Shown piece by piece: positions 28,762 through 35,966 of a stretch of DNA of 64,000 nucleotides. Each line of letters starts with the position of its first letter. Within the stretch, counting starts at the first letter, position 1. This DNA comes from Rosistilla oblonga (lineage in GTDB: Bacteria > Planctomycetota > Planctomycetia > Pirellulales > Pirellulaceae): the NCBI RefSeq assembly GCF_007751715.1, contig NZ_CP036292.1, positions 2,108,001 through 2,172,000 of the forward strand, given 5' to 3'. Made by a program: the position numbers and the translations under genes. Under the pieces are notes generated by a model. That model saw only the letters and a program-made list of their open reading frames with translations. It was not told where the DNA came from and ran no database searches.

Positions 28762-30549
28762 ATGAGCGAAACCGAAGTTGCGCCGCCGGCCGAATTTGGA
28801 AACCCTGTCGACAAAGTCCACACCGACCGCGAATTTCTGAAACAGGCTGCTGCTGAAGGCCGCCTGCTGTCGGCGTTCGTTCGACTCTCCGGCCCCGGTT
28901 GGTTGCAGAGTGCGATCACGTTGGGCGGTGGTTCGCTGGCCGGAGCGCTCTTCTTGGGCGTGCTGGGCGGAACCAGCATGATCTGGCTGCAATTGATGGC
29001 GATCACGATGGGTGTGATCATGCTTTCGGCGATCAGCTACGTCACGCTGTCGACCGGACGCCGCCCGTTTGAAGCGATCAACACCGAGATCAACCCGGCG
29101 CTCGGTTGGGGTTGGTTGATCGCGACGATGATGGCCAACATGATCTGGTGTATGCCTCAGTTCAGCCTCTGCTACGACGCGTTGGATAAGAACCTGATGC
29201 CGCTGGCAGGCCAGTCGTTGGGGGAAGACATGGGAGCGAAGCGAACCGTTTCGTTGATCCTTTTATTCGCCGCCGGATTTGTCGTGTTGCTGAACACGCG
29301 GCGCGGTGCCGCCGCAAAACTGTTCGACATCACGCTCAAAGCTCTCGTTGGAATGGTCGTTATCTGTTTCTTTGGCGTCGCGATTCTGTTGGGCGTCAAA
29401 GGGGAACTCGATTTCGGTGCGATCTTTTCCGGCCTGATTCCCAACTTGAACCAATGGACCCAACCGACAGGCGATCTGGCGGCGATGGTCGCCAGTCTTT
29501 CGGAGCAAGGCCAGTCGTTCTGGACCAACCGTTTGGTCACCGAACAACGAGCGGTGATGATCGCCGCGGCAGCGACCGCGGTTGGCATCAACATGACCTT
29601 TCTGTTGCCTTATTCGATGCTCGCTCGCGGCTGGGACAAACCGTTCCGCGGCCTGGCTCGCTTCGACTTGGCAACCGGCATGGCGATCCCCTACGTCTTG
29701 GTGACCAGCTGCGTAGTGATCGCTGCGGCGTCGACGTTCCACGGCAAGATCGACGACCAATTGGCCAGCAACGATCTATCGGTGATGCAGCAGAGCCCGA
29801 TGTTCGACGCGGTCAAGGATTCTTTGATGGCCCGCGTCGAGCTACAGTTGGGTGACGAAGAAGCTGAAACGGGATCTGAAACCGAAGCCGAAGCCGAGAA
29901 ACTGGAAGCCAAGAAACTGGCGATGATCGCCAATTTGGATGTTACCGAAAAGAAGCTCGCCGCGACGCTCGTCAAACGCGACGCATTCCAATTGGCCGAC
30001 ACGCTGGCACCGCTGTTGGGCGTTTCGCTCGCCAAGCTGGTCTTCGGTTTGGGCGTCTTCGGGATGGGATTCTCGACGATCATCATTTTGATGCTGATCA
30101 ACGGATACGCCTTCCGCGAAATGTTCAATCAGCCCGACGGAACGTTCCCGTTTGTCCTGGGTGTCGTCTTGGCGGGACTGTTCGGTTTCTCGTGGATGTA
30201 CTTCTGGGATAGTCCAGCGAAGTTCTGGTTGGCGATTTTCACATCTAGCTTCGGCTCGATGTTACTTCCGATCGCTTACATCACATTTTTCTTGATGATG
30301 AACAGCCGCCGGATCTTGGGAGACGAAAAGCCGACCGGCGGACGGATGTTGCTGTGGAATGTGTTGATGATCTTCTCGGTCTTGGGAGCCCTGGCGGCTG
30401 CCGGAACCGCGATCTACGACAAAGTGACCGACAAATCGAATCCAGTTGCGGGACAAGCCATCTTGGGCCTGTTGGTCGTATACTTAATTTTGATTGCGAT
30501 TGGTTTCTTTGTGCGTAAGAGCAAGCCGACTAGCCCAGGAATGGAATGA
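28762..30549 (+). CDS. Nramp-like metal transporter family protein
   Basis: A 595-residue membrane protein with about 11-12 helices and the overall fold pattern of Nramp/SLC11 transporters (SGPGWLQSAITLGGGSL in helix 1; NMTFLLPYSMLARGW in helix 6). The canonical metal-binding motifs DPGN of helix 1 and MPH of helix 6 are absent, so manganese/iron transport cannot be assumed. A charged Glu/Ala/Lys-rich insertion (about residues 360-415, with GDEEAETGSETEAEAE) sits between helices and probably forms a soluble coiled coil. The start at 28762 was preferred over an ATG 39 bases earlier because the earlier extension is highly basic and a weak GAAAGAA precedes 28762. The stop overlaps the uvrC start (ATGA), so the two are translationally coupled. 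Confidence 0.8.
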   Translation: MSETEVAPPAEFGNPVDKVHTDREFLKQAAAEGRLLSAFVRLSGPGWLQSAITLGGGSLAGALFLGVLGGTSMIWLQLMAITMGVIMLSAISYVTLSTGRRPFEAINTEINPALGWGWLIATMMANMIWCMPQFSLCYDALDKNLMPLAGQSLGEDMGAKRTVSLILLFAAGFVVLLNTRRGAAAKLFDITLKALVGMVVICFFGVAILLGVKGELDFGAIFSGLIPNLNQWTQPTGDLAAMVASLSEQGQSFWTNRLVTEQRAVMIAAAATAVGINMTFLLPYSMLARGWDKPFRGLARFDLATGMAIPYVLVTSCVVIAAASTFHGKIDDQLASNDLSVMQQSPMFDAVKDSLMARVELQLGDEEAETGSETEAEAEKLEAKKLAMIANLDVTEKKLAATLVKRDAFQLADTLAPLLGVSLAKLVFGLGVFGMGFSTIIILMLINGYAFREMFNQPDGTFPFVLGVVLAGLFGFSWMYFWDSPAKFWLAIFTSSFGSMLLPIAYITFFLMMNSRRILGDEKPTGGRMLLWNVLMIFSVLGALAAAGTAIYDKVTDKSNPVAGQAILGLLVVYLILIAIGFFVRKSKPTSPGME

Positions 30550-31904
30550 GCGAGAACTCAGAGTCTGCAAACAATGCTCCCGAATCGGGAGCCGAGCTCG
30601 GCTTTGAGTACGCGGCCGCCAAGGTCCGCACGTTCCCACAAACTCCCGGCGTCTATCTGATGAAAGATGCCGCCGGGCGGGTGATCTATATCGGCAAGGC
30701 GAAAAATCTCCGCAGCCGCGCCGGCAGCTACTTTCTGAAAGCGGCGGCCGAGGAGCAGCGGACGGCCGACTGGATCGGCGAGATCGCCGACATCGACTTC
30801 ATGGACTGCGATTCCGAAGTCGACGCGCTGCTGATGGAATCGCGGCTGATCAAAGACATCCAGCCCAAGAACAACAAAGACCTTAAAGACGACAAGACCT
30901 TCCCGTATCTAATGATCACGACGCGGGAGGAGTTTCCGCGGATCGAGGTCACGCGGGAACCGCGCGATCGCGGCGTCAAGCTGTACGGTCCCTTCCCCAG
31001 CGCCGGAGCGCTTCGCGGTGCGATCCAAGTGCTGCAGCGGATCTTTCGCTTCCGCACCTGTTCGCTGGACATCAACGAAGGGGACGAGCGTTGGAAGTGG
31101 TTCCGCCCCTGTCTGTTGGCCAGCATCGATCAATGCACGGCCCCCTGCAATCTACGGATTAGCAAGGAGGATTACCGCCAGGACATCCGTCGTTTGCAAA
31201 CCTTCCTCGACGGCGGCAGCAAGAAACTGCTGAACGAATTGCGCGGCGAGATGATGGAAGCGAGCAAGGCGTTGCAGTTTGAAAAGGCGGCGAAGCTGCG
31301 CGATGAGATTCGGATGCTTGAAAAACTGGACGAGCGCGGGGATCTGGAAACTCACGCGCAGCCGGAGGTCTTTTACGTCGATCCCAAGAAGGGACTGACC
31401 GGACTGCGGAAAGTGCTCTCGTTGAAAGAGACGCCGCGGGTGATCGAAGGAGTCGACATCGCGCATCTCAGCGGCGGCGAGACGGTCGCTAGCTTGGTTC
31501 AGTTCATCGATGGGCTGCCGTTTAAGCCGGGCTATCGCCGCTTCCGGATCAAAGACGTCAAAGGGATCGACGACTTTCGCAGCATCTATGAAGTCGTCTC
31601 GCGGCGTTTCCGCAGCCTGAGCGACAACCAGGAAAAGTTCCCCGACATCCTGTTGATCGACGGCGGCAAGGGGCAATTAAACTCCGCCATGGCCGCCTTC
31701 CGCGATCAAGAGATCACGCCGCCGACGGTGATCTCGTTGGCCAAGCGAGATGAAGAGATCTTCGTGCCGGGAGAGTCCGAACCGATTCGGCTGAGTCGCA
31801 ACGCGTTCGCGCTGCGGTTGCTGCAATACGTCCGCGACGAATCGCATCGTTTTGCCCAGCACTACCACCACATCCTGCGCAGCAAATCGACACTCGATCG
31901 CTAA
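30546..31904 (+). CDS. uvrC: UvrC-like excinuclease subunit, short form
   Basis: A 452-residue nucleotide-excision-repair nuclease that would make the incisions with UvrAB. The GIY-YIG domain covers 33-110 (GVYLMK, VIYIGKAKNLRSR). Four cysteines (about 172, 189, 197, 201) match the iron-sulfur ligands reported for UvrC. The UvrB-contact UVR motif is at about 226-262 (FEKAAKLRDEI). The RNase H-like nuclease domain follows (about 275-440) with Asp304 in EGVDIAHLSGG, LIDGGKGQL and His434 in DESHRFAQHYH. The protein stops soon after, so the usual C-terminal tandem helix-hairpin-helix DNA-binding domain (about 100-150 residues) is missing. A decayed copy of its last 145 bases lies at 40414-40560. 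Confidence 0.9.
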   Translation: MSENSESANNAPESGAELGFEYAAAKVRTFPQTPGVYLMKDAAGRVIYIGKAKNLRSRAGSYFLKAAAEEQRTADWIGEIADIDFMDCDSEVDALLMESRLIKDIQPKNNKDLKDDKTFPYLMITTREEFPRIEVTREPRDRGVKLYGPFPSAGALRGAIQVLQRIFRFRTCSLDINEGDERWKWFRPCLLASIDQCTAPCNLRISKEDYRQDIRRLQTFLDGGSKKLLNELRGEMMEASKALQFEKAAKLRDEIRMLEKLDERGDLETHAQPEVFYVDPKKGLTGLRKVLSLKETPRVIEGVDIAHLSGGETVASLVQFIDGLPFKPGYRRFRIKDVKGIDDFRSIYEVVSRRFRSLSDNQEKFPDILLIDGGKGQLNSAMAAFRDQEITPPTVISLAKRDEEIFVPGESEPIRLSRNAFALRLLQYVRDESHRFAQHYHHILRSKSTLDR

Positions 31905-31957
31905 ACGATCTAGAGCAACCCAGGGATGCGGTTTGCTGGGGGCCAGTATGTACGCAG

Positions 31958-32105
31958 TTTGGGCAGGCAGCTTGCTGCGCAGTTTGGGACAGGCATCTTT
32001 CAATGTGCACTGCCGCGCCTTTGGTAACGCTCTCTGGCGGGGCGGTACTACCACCCGTTGAGTTGCGCATGCAGCGTCGGAAACGTGCGTGTCCTTTTAA
32101 GCTCT
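31958..32105 (+). repeat. Dispersed repeat, copy A (transposase-end-like, non-autonomous)
   Basis: The core of 123 bases (31983-32105) runs from TTTGGGACAGGCATCTT to GTGCGTGTCCTTTTAAGCTC. It aligns along its full length with copy B at 35765-35886. A second head motif (TTTGGGCAGGCA, 31958-31969) precedes it. The inner ends are near-complementary: GGACAGGCA at the head and TGCGTGTCC at the tail. The same head occurs before, and related tails occur after, the Y1 transposase at 38916-39989, so this is probably a non-autonomous relative of that element. Confidence 0.7.
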
Positions 32106-32123
32106 ACTGACAACTGAAAACAA

Positions 32124-32214
32124 GTACTGGTCGTCTAGCGGCGAAGACTCCGCACCCCGGGCACCGCCCGAAGGGTGGTCGGCGGCGACGTCGGTTCGAG
32201 TCCGACCCGGTGCT
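32124..32214 (+). tRNA. tRNA-like gene with enlarged anticodon arm
   Basis: A seven-base acceptor stem pairs 32124-32130 with 32207-32213 (two G-U pairs), followed by discriminator T. A D-arm (GTC/GAC, 32133-32148) and a perfect T-arm with loop TTCGAGT (32190-32206) are in the right places. Where a 17-base anticodon arm should be there are 36 bases (32150-32185), which fold as nested helices (CCG/CGG, CACCC/GGGTG, CGGGC/GCCCG) with no seven-base loop and no U33-anticodon. The D-arm resembles tRNA-Glu and tRNA-Gly genes. It may be a tRNA gene carrying a ~19-base insertion, a pseudogene, or a tRNA-like RNA with another role. It does not fit a type II (long variable arm) tRNA. Confidence 0.4.
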
Positions 32215-32246
32215 CTGATGATCTTTGACAATTTGAAACGTAACAA

Positions 32247-32317
32247 GCGCCCATGATGTAGTGGCAGCCTACTGCCTTGCCATGGCGGAAGTGTGGGTTC
32301 GATTCCCGCTGGGCGCT
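32247..32317 (+). tRNA. tRNA-Gly(GCC)
   Basis: A 71-base tRNA. The acceptor stem is GCGCCCA with TGGGCGC and discriminator T, as expected for glycine. The anticodon stem CTGCC/GGCGG closes the loop TTGCCAT, giving anticodon GCC at 32279-32281. The T-arm GTGGG/CCCGC carries loop TTCGATT. CCA is not encoded. Confidence 0.93.
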
Positions 32318-32411
32318 CTCGGATTAGGCGTGAGGCTTGAGACGTGAGTGGTGAACAACAGATTCCCTTACTTCCCCTCAATCCTACAGTCTTCAGACTC
32401 AAGCCTCATTT

Positions 32412-32486
32412 TGCGGTGGGTCCTGTGCTGGTACGGGAGGGCGACTGTTAATCGCTTCGTCGCAGGTTCGATTCCTGCCGCCGCAG
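32412..32486 (+). tRNA. tRNA-Asn(GTT)
   Basis: A 75-base tRNA. The acceptor stem TGCGGTG pairs with CGCCGCA (U1-A72, as is usual for tRNA-Asn) and is followed by discriminator G. The anticodon stem GGCGA/TCGCT closes the loop CTGTTAA with anticodon GTT at 32447-32449. The T-arm GCAGG/CCTGC has loop TTCGATT. CCA is not encoded. Confidence 0.94.
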
Positions 32487-32576
32487 CGGGCACGTTCAGT
32501 GGGGGCAAGCAGAAGGGCAGAAGAAGTTTGAGGGTCCCTTTCGGCTCGGTCCAAATTCAGCTTGAGACAAGCAATG

Positions 32577-33346
32577 TCAGTCGGAATCGGCGATATACTC
32601 AACTCGACTGACAAACTCGTAGGCCGAGGGCGTTCGTGTGCTGTAGTCTTTCGCCATGCGTTGGAATTCCGCGTACGCGGGATGAGCCAGGCACGCGTCA
32701 CGCGCGCGAACACTTGCAAACGTGAAGAGTACACAGTATGAGCCATTACGAAAGTTCGGATCAATCGCTTGCGGGGCCGGGTCCGCCGGATCATAACCCG
32801 TGCTTGCACCCCACTCGAGCCGTGTGATCTCCGAGATCTGATCTGGTAATGCAACGATCTTGTCCTCAAACTCCTGCATCTGCTCGCGCGCGTGTCGGGG
32901 TTGAAATGAACTTGAACCACTCGACGCAACATTCCATGAGTCGATGTGCGCACATGTGGGGTCGCATCGTGAATGAAGAATGGAGTAGTGGCTGCTCCAG
33001 AGAAATACGGTCCCAGATCATCCAAGCCAACAACCTCCTGTGTTGCTTTGAAGAACTCCTCGTTGCGAAGCAACTGTTGATCTTCGAAGAGCACCAGGAC
33101 GTAATAACGCAAGGTAGACTCGCCTCTAATTCGCCCCCACTCAAGGCGCTCCATAATCGGCGCTTTCGATGGAATTGCGCGAATGGCGTCTTCGGCATGC
33201 CGAATCGCCTGGGGATTCACGTTCGGCCTTGTACGGTAGCTCAACAATCGCAGGACTTTTCCTTCGCTTGATATTTCGCGGCGGCCACATCCGAGCGTGC
33301 ATAAAAAGCCTACTATCACCAACGCGCAAACAATGTGTTTCATCAT
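32577..33346 (-). pseudogene. Frameshifted tandem Dabb-domain lipoprotein
   Basis: Two reading frames together describe one protein of about 256 residues. The first (from 33346) starts with a lipoprotein signal (hydrophobic stretch, then lipobox-like CTLGCG) and one alpha-beta-barrel-like domain (VLRLLSYRTRPN, ERLEWGRIRGE, YYVLVLFED). A second stretch begins MLRRVVQVHFNPDTRA. The frame then breaks in a CGCGCG run near 32885. Reading resumes in another frame from 32879 with a good stress-responsive A/B barrel (Dabb) pattern: LPDQISEITRLEWG, YCVLFTF, ACLAHPAYAEFQ. Adding one base to the CG run restores a continuous protein. It may be a genuine mutation or a sequencing error in the dinucleotide run. 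Function of Dabb lipoproteins is not established. Confidence 0.75.
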
Positions 33347-33676
33347 GACTGAGCCTACCTGCTTTCGAAGTTGAAAATGGCGGGTAGCGTCGGAATGACA
33401 GATCCCAACGCTACCCGCCTGCGATGTCGAAGCGTTCCAGCGTTGAAACTACCCGGCCCGCTATCTCCCCTTAGGCGTGAATTTGCAAATCCGAACATCC
33501 GTGACAAGAAATTGTCGATCTTTTTCCCCGCCAAGTAGCAAGGGGGGGCCGTACAGCTATAACGACACTCGGTCGGTCACATCAGAGGAGCGAAAAAGGG
33601 GGGGAGCTCATGTTCTCGTCAGGTTGTGGTGTCGATGTTGTGTCGCTCTACGTCCGCGCAAGAGGTATTGTCGAAA
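33347..33676. other. Intergenic stretch with a long palindrome
   Basis: About 330 bases between the Dabb gene start and the IS element. It contains a 12-bp perfect inverted repeat (GGCGGGTAGCGT at 33379-33390 and ACGCTACCCGCC at 33408-33419) and two poly-G runs. A short frame from ATG 33610, preceded by GGGGGGAG, runs into the IS end and might be a remnant of a gene interrupted by the insertion. Confidence 0.35.
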
Positions 33677-35089
33677 GTTGTGTTCTTGAGTGAATGAAAA
33701 AGGTGGCGCATCCTGTTGGAACTATCACCCTCCAACGGCCCGACGTGGGCAAAGGAATACGCCATGAATCAGACTAAAACAGATCGAACCGACGTGCCAG
33801 TGGACAACCAGATCGATCCCGAAGTGGTTTCCTTCCGGGCTCAGTTCGACCAGCGAAGTCCACTCGACGAAATTGTCCGCGAAGGAGCCAGGCGAATGCT
33901 GCAATCTGCGATCGACGCTGAAGTCGAAGCGTTCATCGGCATGCATTCCAGTCGAACCGACGAGCGAGGCAGACGACTCGTCGTCAAAAACGGAAGCTTG
34001 CCGGAGCGGGACATCCTCACCGGTGCTGGATCCATTCCCATCACCCAGGGGCGAGTTCGTGACAATGACCCCGATCGCAACCGACGGGTCACGTTTTCGC
34101 CCAGCGTGTTGCCAAGCTACCTGCGAAAGACCAAGGCCATCGAAGAATTGATTCCTTGGCTGTACCTCAAAGGGATCTCGACCGGTGATTTCGCGGAAGC
34201 CCTTCAGTCGCTTGTGGGCGCGCGTGCCGCAGGGCTGAGTCCCAACGTCGTCTGTCGGCTCAAGGAACAGTGGTGTAGCGAGTACGACGATTGGAGCAAG
34301 CGTGATTTATCCGACAAGCAATACGTTTACGTCTGGGCTGATGGAATTCACGCGAAGGTCCGTCTGGAAGACGATGCCAACAAAAAGCAGTGCTTGCTGG
34401 TGCTAATGGGAGCAACGCCCGATGGCAAAAAGGAACTGATCGCCGTCCTCGATGGCTACCGTGAAAGCGAACAAAGCTGGAGTGAACTGCTCATCGATCT
34501 CAAGCAACGAGGCCTGAAGATGGCTCCGAAGATCGCCATCGGTGACGGTGCGTTAGGCTTCTGGGCGGCGATTCGGAAAGTGTTTCCCGAGACCCGCGAA
34601 CAGCGCTGTTGGGTCCATAAGACGGCCAACGTTTTGAACAAGATGCCCAAGAGCGTGCAGCCCAAGGCGAAGGGAGACCTGCACGAAATCTGGCAAGCCG
34701 AGACGAAGGACGACGCGAACAAAGCGTTCGATCACTTCCTTGAAAAATACGGTGCGAAATACGCTCCTGCATGCGCGTGCTTAAAGAAGGACCGTGACGT
34801 GCTGCTGGCATTCTACGATTTCCCGGCGGAGCACTGGAGTCACCTCCGAACGACCAACCCGATCGAGTCCACGTTCGCGACGATCCGGCTTCGCCATCGA
34901 AAGACCAAAGGAAGTGGAACCCGGCGAGCAAGCTTGGCGATGATGTTCAAGCTCGCCCAATCAGCATCCAAGAAATGGAGACGCCTGAACTGCCACGAAA
35001 AGATCACTCTCGTCACCGAAGGGCGTTCCTTCAAAGACGGAATCATGCAGGATGAGATCGCCGCTTAATTCAATTTCTCAAAACACAAC
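33677..35089 (+). mobile_element. IS256-family insertion sequence
   Basis: The transposase gene is bounded by imperfect terminal inverted repeats: GTTGTGTTCTTGAG at 33677-33690 and, on the other strand, GTTGTGTTTTGAG ending at 35089. The similarity extends for about 30 bases with gaps. Element length is about 1.41 kb, normal for IS256. No exact target duplication is seen; flanking ATTGTCGA (33667-33674) and ATTGACAA (35091-35098) agree at 6 of 8 positions, which suggests either an old insertion or imprecise boundaries on my part. Confidence 0.8.
33764..35068 (+). CDS. IS256-family transposase (Transposase_mut)
   Basis: A 434-residue DDE transposase that appears intact. The catalytic acidic residues are seen in order: Asp in YVYVWADGIHAKVR, Asp in AIGDGALGFW and Glu in TTNPIESTFATIRLRH, with the RCWVHKTANVLNKMP segment between the last two, as in IS256/mutator transposases. 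The N-terminal part (about 40-150) is the helical DNA-binding region. The start at 33764 has AAAGGA eight bases upstream; an ATG 48 bases earlier is in frame but lacks a ribosome site. Confidence 0.93.
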   Translation: MNQTKTDRTDVPVDNQIDPEVVSFRAQFDQRSPLDEIVREGARRMLQSAIDAEVEAFIGMHSSRTDERGRRLVVKNGSLPERDILTGAGSIPITQGRVRDNDPDRNRRVTFSPSVLPSYLRKTKAIEELIPWLYLKGISTGDFAEALQSLVGARAAGLSPNVVCRLKEQWCSEYDDWSKRDLSDKQYVYVWADGIHAKVRLEDDANKKQCLLVLMGATPDGKKELIAVLDGYRESEQSWSELLIDLKQRGLKMAPKIAIGDGALGFWAAIRKVFPETREQRCWVHKTANVLNKMPKSVQPKAKGDLHEIWQAETKDDANKAFDHFLEKYGAKYAPACACLKKDRDVLLAFYDFPAEHWSHLRTTNPIESTFATIRLRHRKTKGSGTRRASLAMMFKLAQSASKKWRRLNCHEKITLVTEGRSFKDGIMQDEIAA

Positions 35090-35091
35090 AA

Positions 35092-35622
35092 TTGACAATT
35101 ACTCTCCGCGCAATTGCTGGAGACCTTGACGCACAGGGTCAACTGTGGTGTGTGCTGCGGTCTCACATGCATCGTATCATTCGCCTGAAGGCGGCCGACC
35201 TGGGTATGGAGTGGGCGATTGACGCCGACGATGTTTATGACGAGTTCATTGTGGAACGATTCGCTCTCAAACGGCCAAGAGAGTTTCAGAACGCGTATCA
35301 CTTCACCTGCTACGTTGAAAAGTGCTTGCGGCGAAAGACGAGCCGTGCGGCAGCGCTAACACGAACAAGCAACGCCTGGATTGAGGGCTTTCATGAACGA
35401 CTCGTCGCGTCGGTAACCACTGAAGACTTCATCTGGCGTGAGGAGTTGGCGGTCGCACGGGCCAGCCTCACGTTGCGCGAAGATCTGATTTGTCTTTTGG
35501 TACAAGAACAGCTGAGTTGGCACGAGATCGGCCGGAGGCTGGGATTGGCTCCCGATACTGCCCGTATGATCCACCAGCGCGCAATTAGCCGAGTCCGCAG
35601 TCAACTTTTCGGGGGGGCCTGA
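35092..35622 (+). CDS. ECF-like sigma-70 family factor, possibly 5'-truncated by the IS
   Basis: A 176-residue protein with the layout of a small sigma factor. Region 2 is recognisable near the start (AGDLDAQGQLW, then DADDVYDEFIVERFA). A helix-turn-helix of region 4 type is at about 130-172 (REDLICLLVQEQLSWHEIG, then LAPDTARMIHQRAISRVRSQL). The TTG start at 35092 lies three bases outside the right end of the IS256 element, and no ribosome site precedes it, so the real N-terminus was probably upstream of the insertion. Transcription may now come from the IS. No anti-sigma factor gene is next to it. Confidence 0.65.
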   Translation: MTITLRAIAGDLDAQGQLWCVLRSHMHRIIRLKAADLGMEWAIDADDVYDEFIVERFALKRPREFQNAYHFTCYVEKCLRRKTSRAAALTRTSNAWIEGFHERLVASVTTEDFIWREELAVARASLTLREDLICLLVQEQLSWHEIGRRLGLAPDTARMIHQRAISRVRSQLFGGA

Positions 35623-35764
35623 TATCTCGATTTTCCGAGTTGGTCTCGCTCTTCGTCTGCAAGAACGAGCGAGGTCACAAGCACGGAACTGAAGACTATA
35701 GGCACGTCTGCCTCGGGCACCGACGCGCAGCGTTGGTCGGCAGAAGGTGCCGTTTGGGATGCCG

Positions 35765-35886
35765 TTTGGGACAGGCATCTTGCAGTGTCCACTGTCGCGC
35801 TCTTGGTCACGCTCTATGGTGGGATGGTTCTACCACCCGTCGTGTTCAGCATTCAGGTGGAAAACGTGCGTGTCCTTTTAAGCTCT
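35765..35886 (+). repeat. Dispersed repeat, copy B (transposase-end-like, non-autonomous)
   Basis: 122 bases from TTTGGGACAGGCATCTT to GTGCGTGTCCTTTTAAGCTC, aligning end to end with copy A (31983-32105), with scattered substitutions and both ends conserved. A partial extra head (GTTTGGGATGCC) precedes it, and two further tail-like stretches (TGTCCTTTTAAACTC, CTTTTAAGCTC) follow up to about 35937. It occupies most of the 344-base gap between the sigma-like gene and the esterase fusion. Confidence 0.7.
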
Positions 35887-35966
35887 TTTAAGATAAGCCG
35901 GAGCCGTGGGTGTCCTTTTAAACTCCTTTTAAGCTCTGCACTAGCTCGCCGGGCCCTGCCTTGCGT

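Noticed and set aside
29172-29760. Minus-strand open frames inside the Nramp-like gene
   Set aside because: They are antisense shadows of membrane helices without ribosome sites or motifs.
32124-32214. The tRNA-like gene considered as tRNA-Sec or a type II (Ser/Leu/Tyr) tRNA
   Set aside because: No placement gives a five-base anticodon stem with a seven-base loop and U33, so the extra bases cannot be a long variable arm.
33668-35098. An exact target-site duplication around the IS256 element
   Set aside because: The flanking nine bases are not identical; only an imperfect ATTG-containing match is present.
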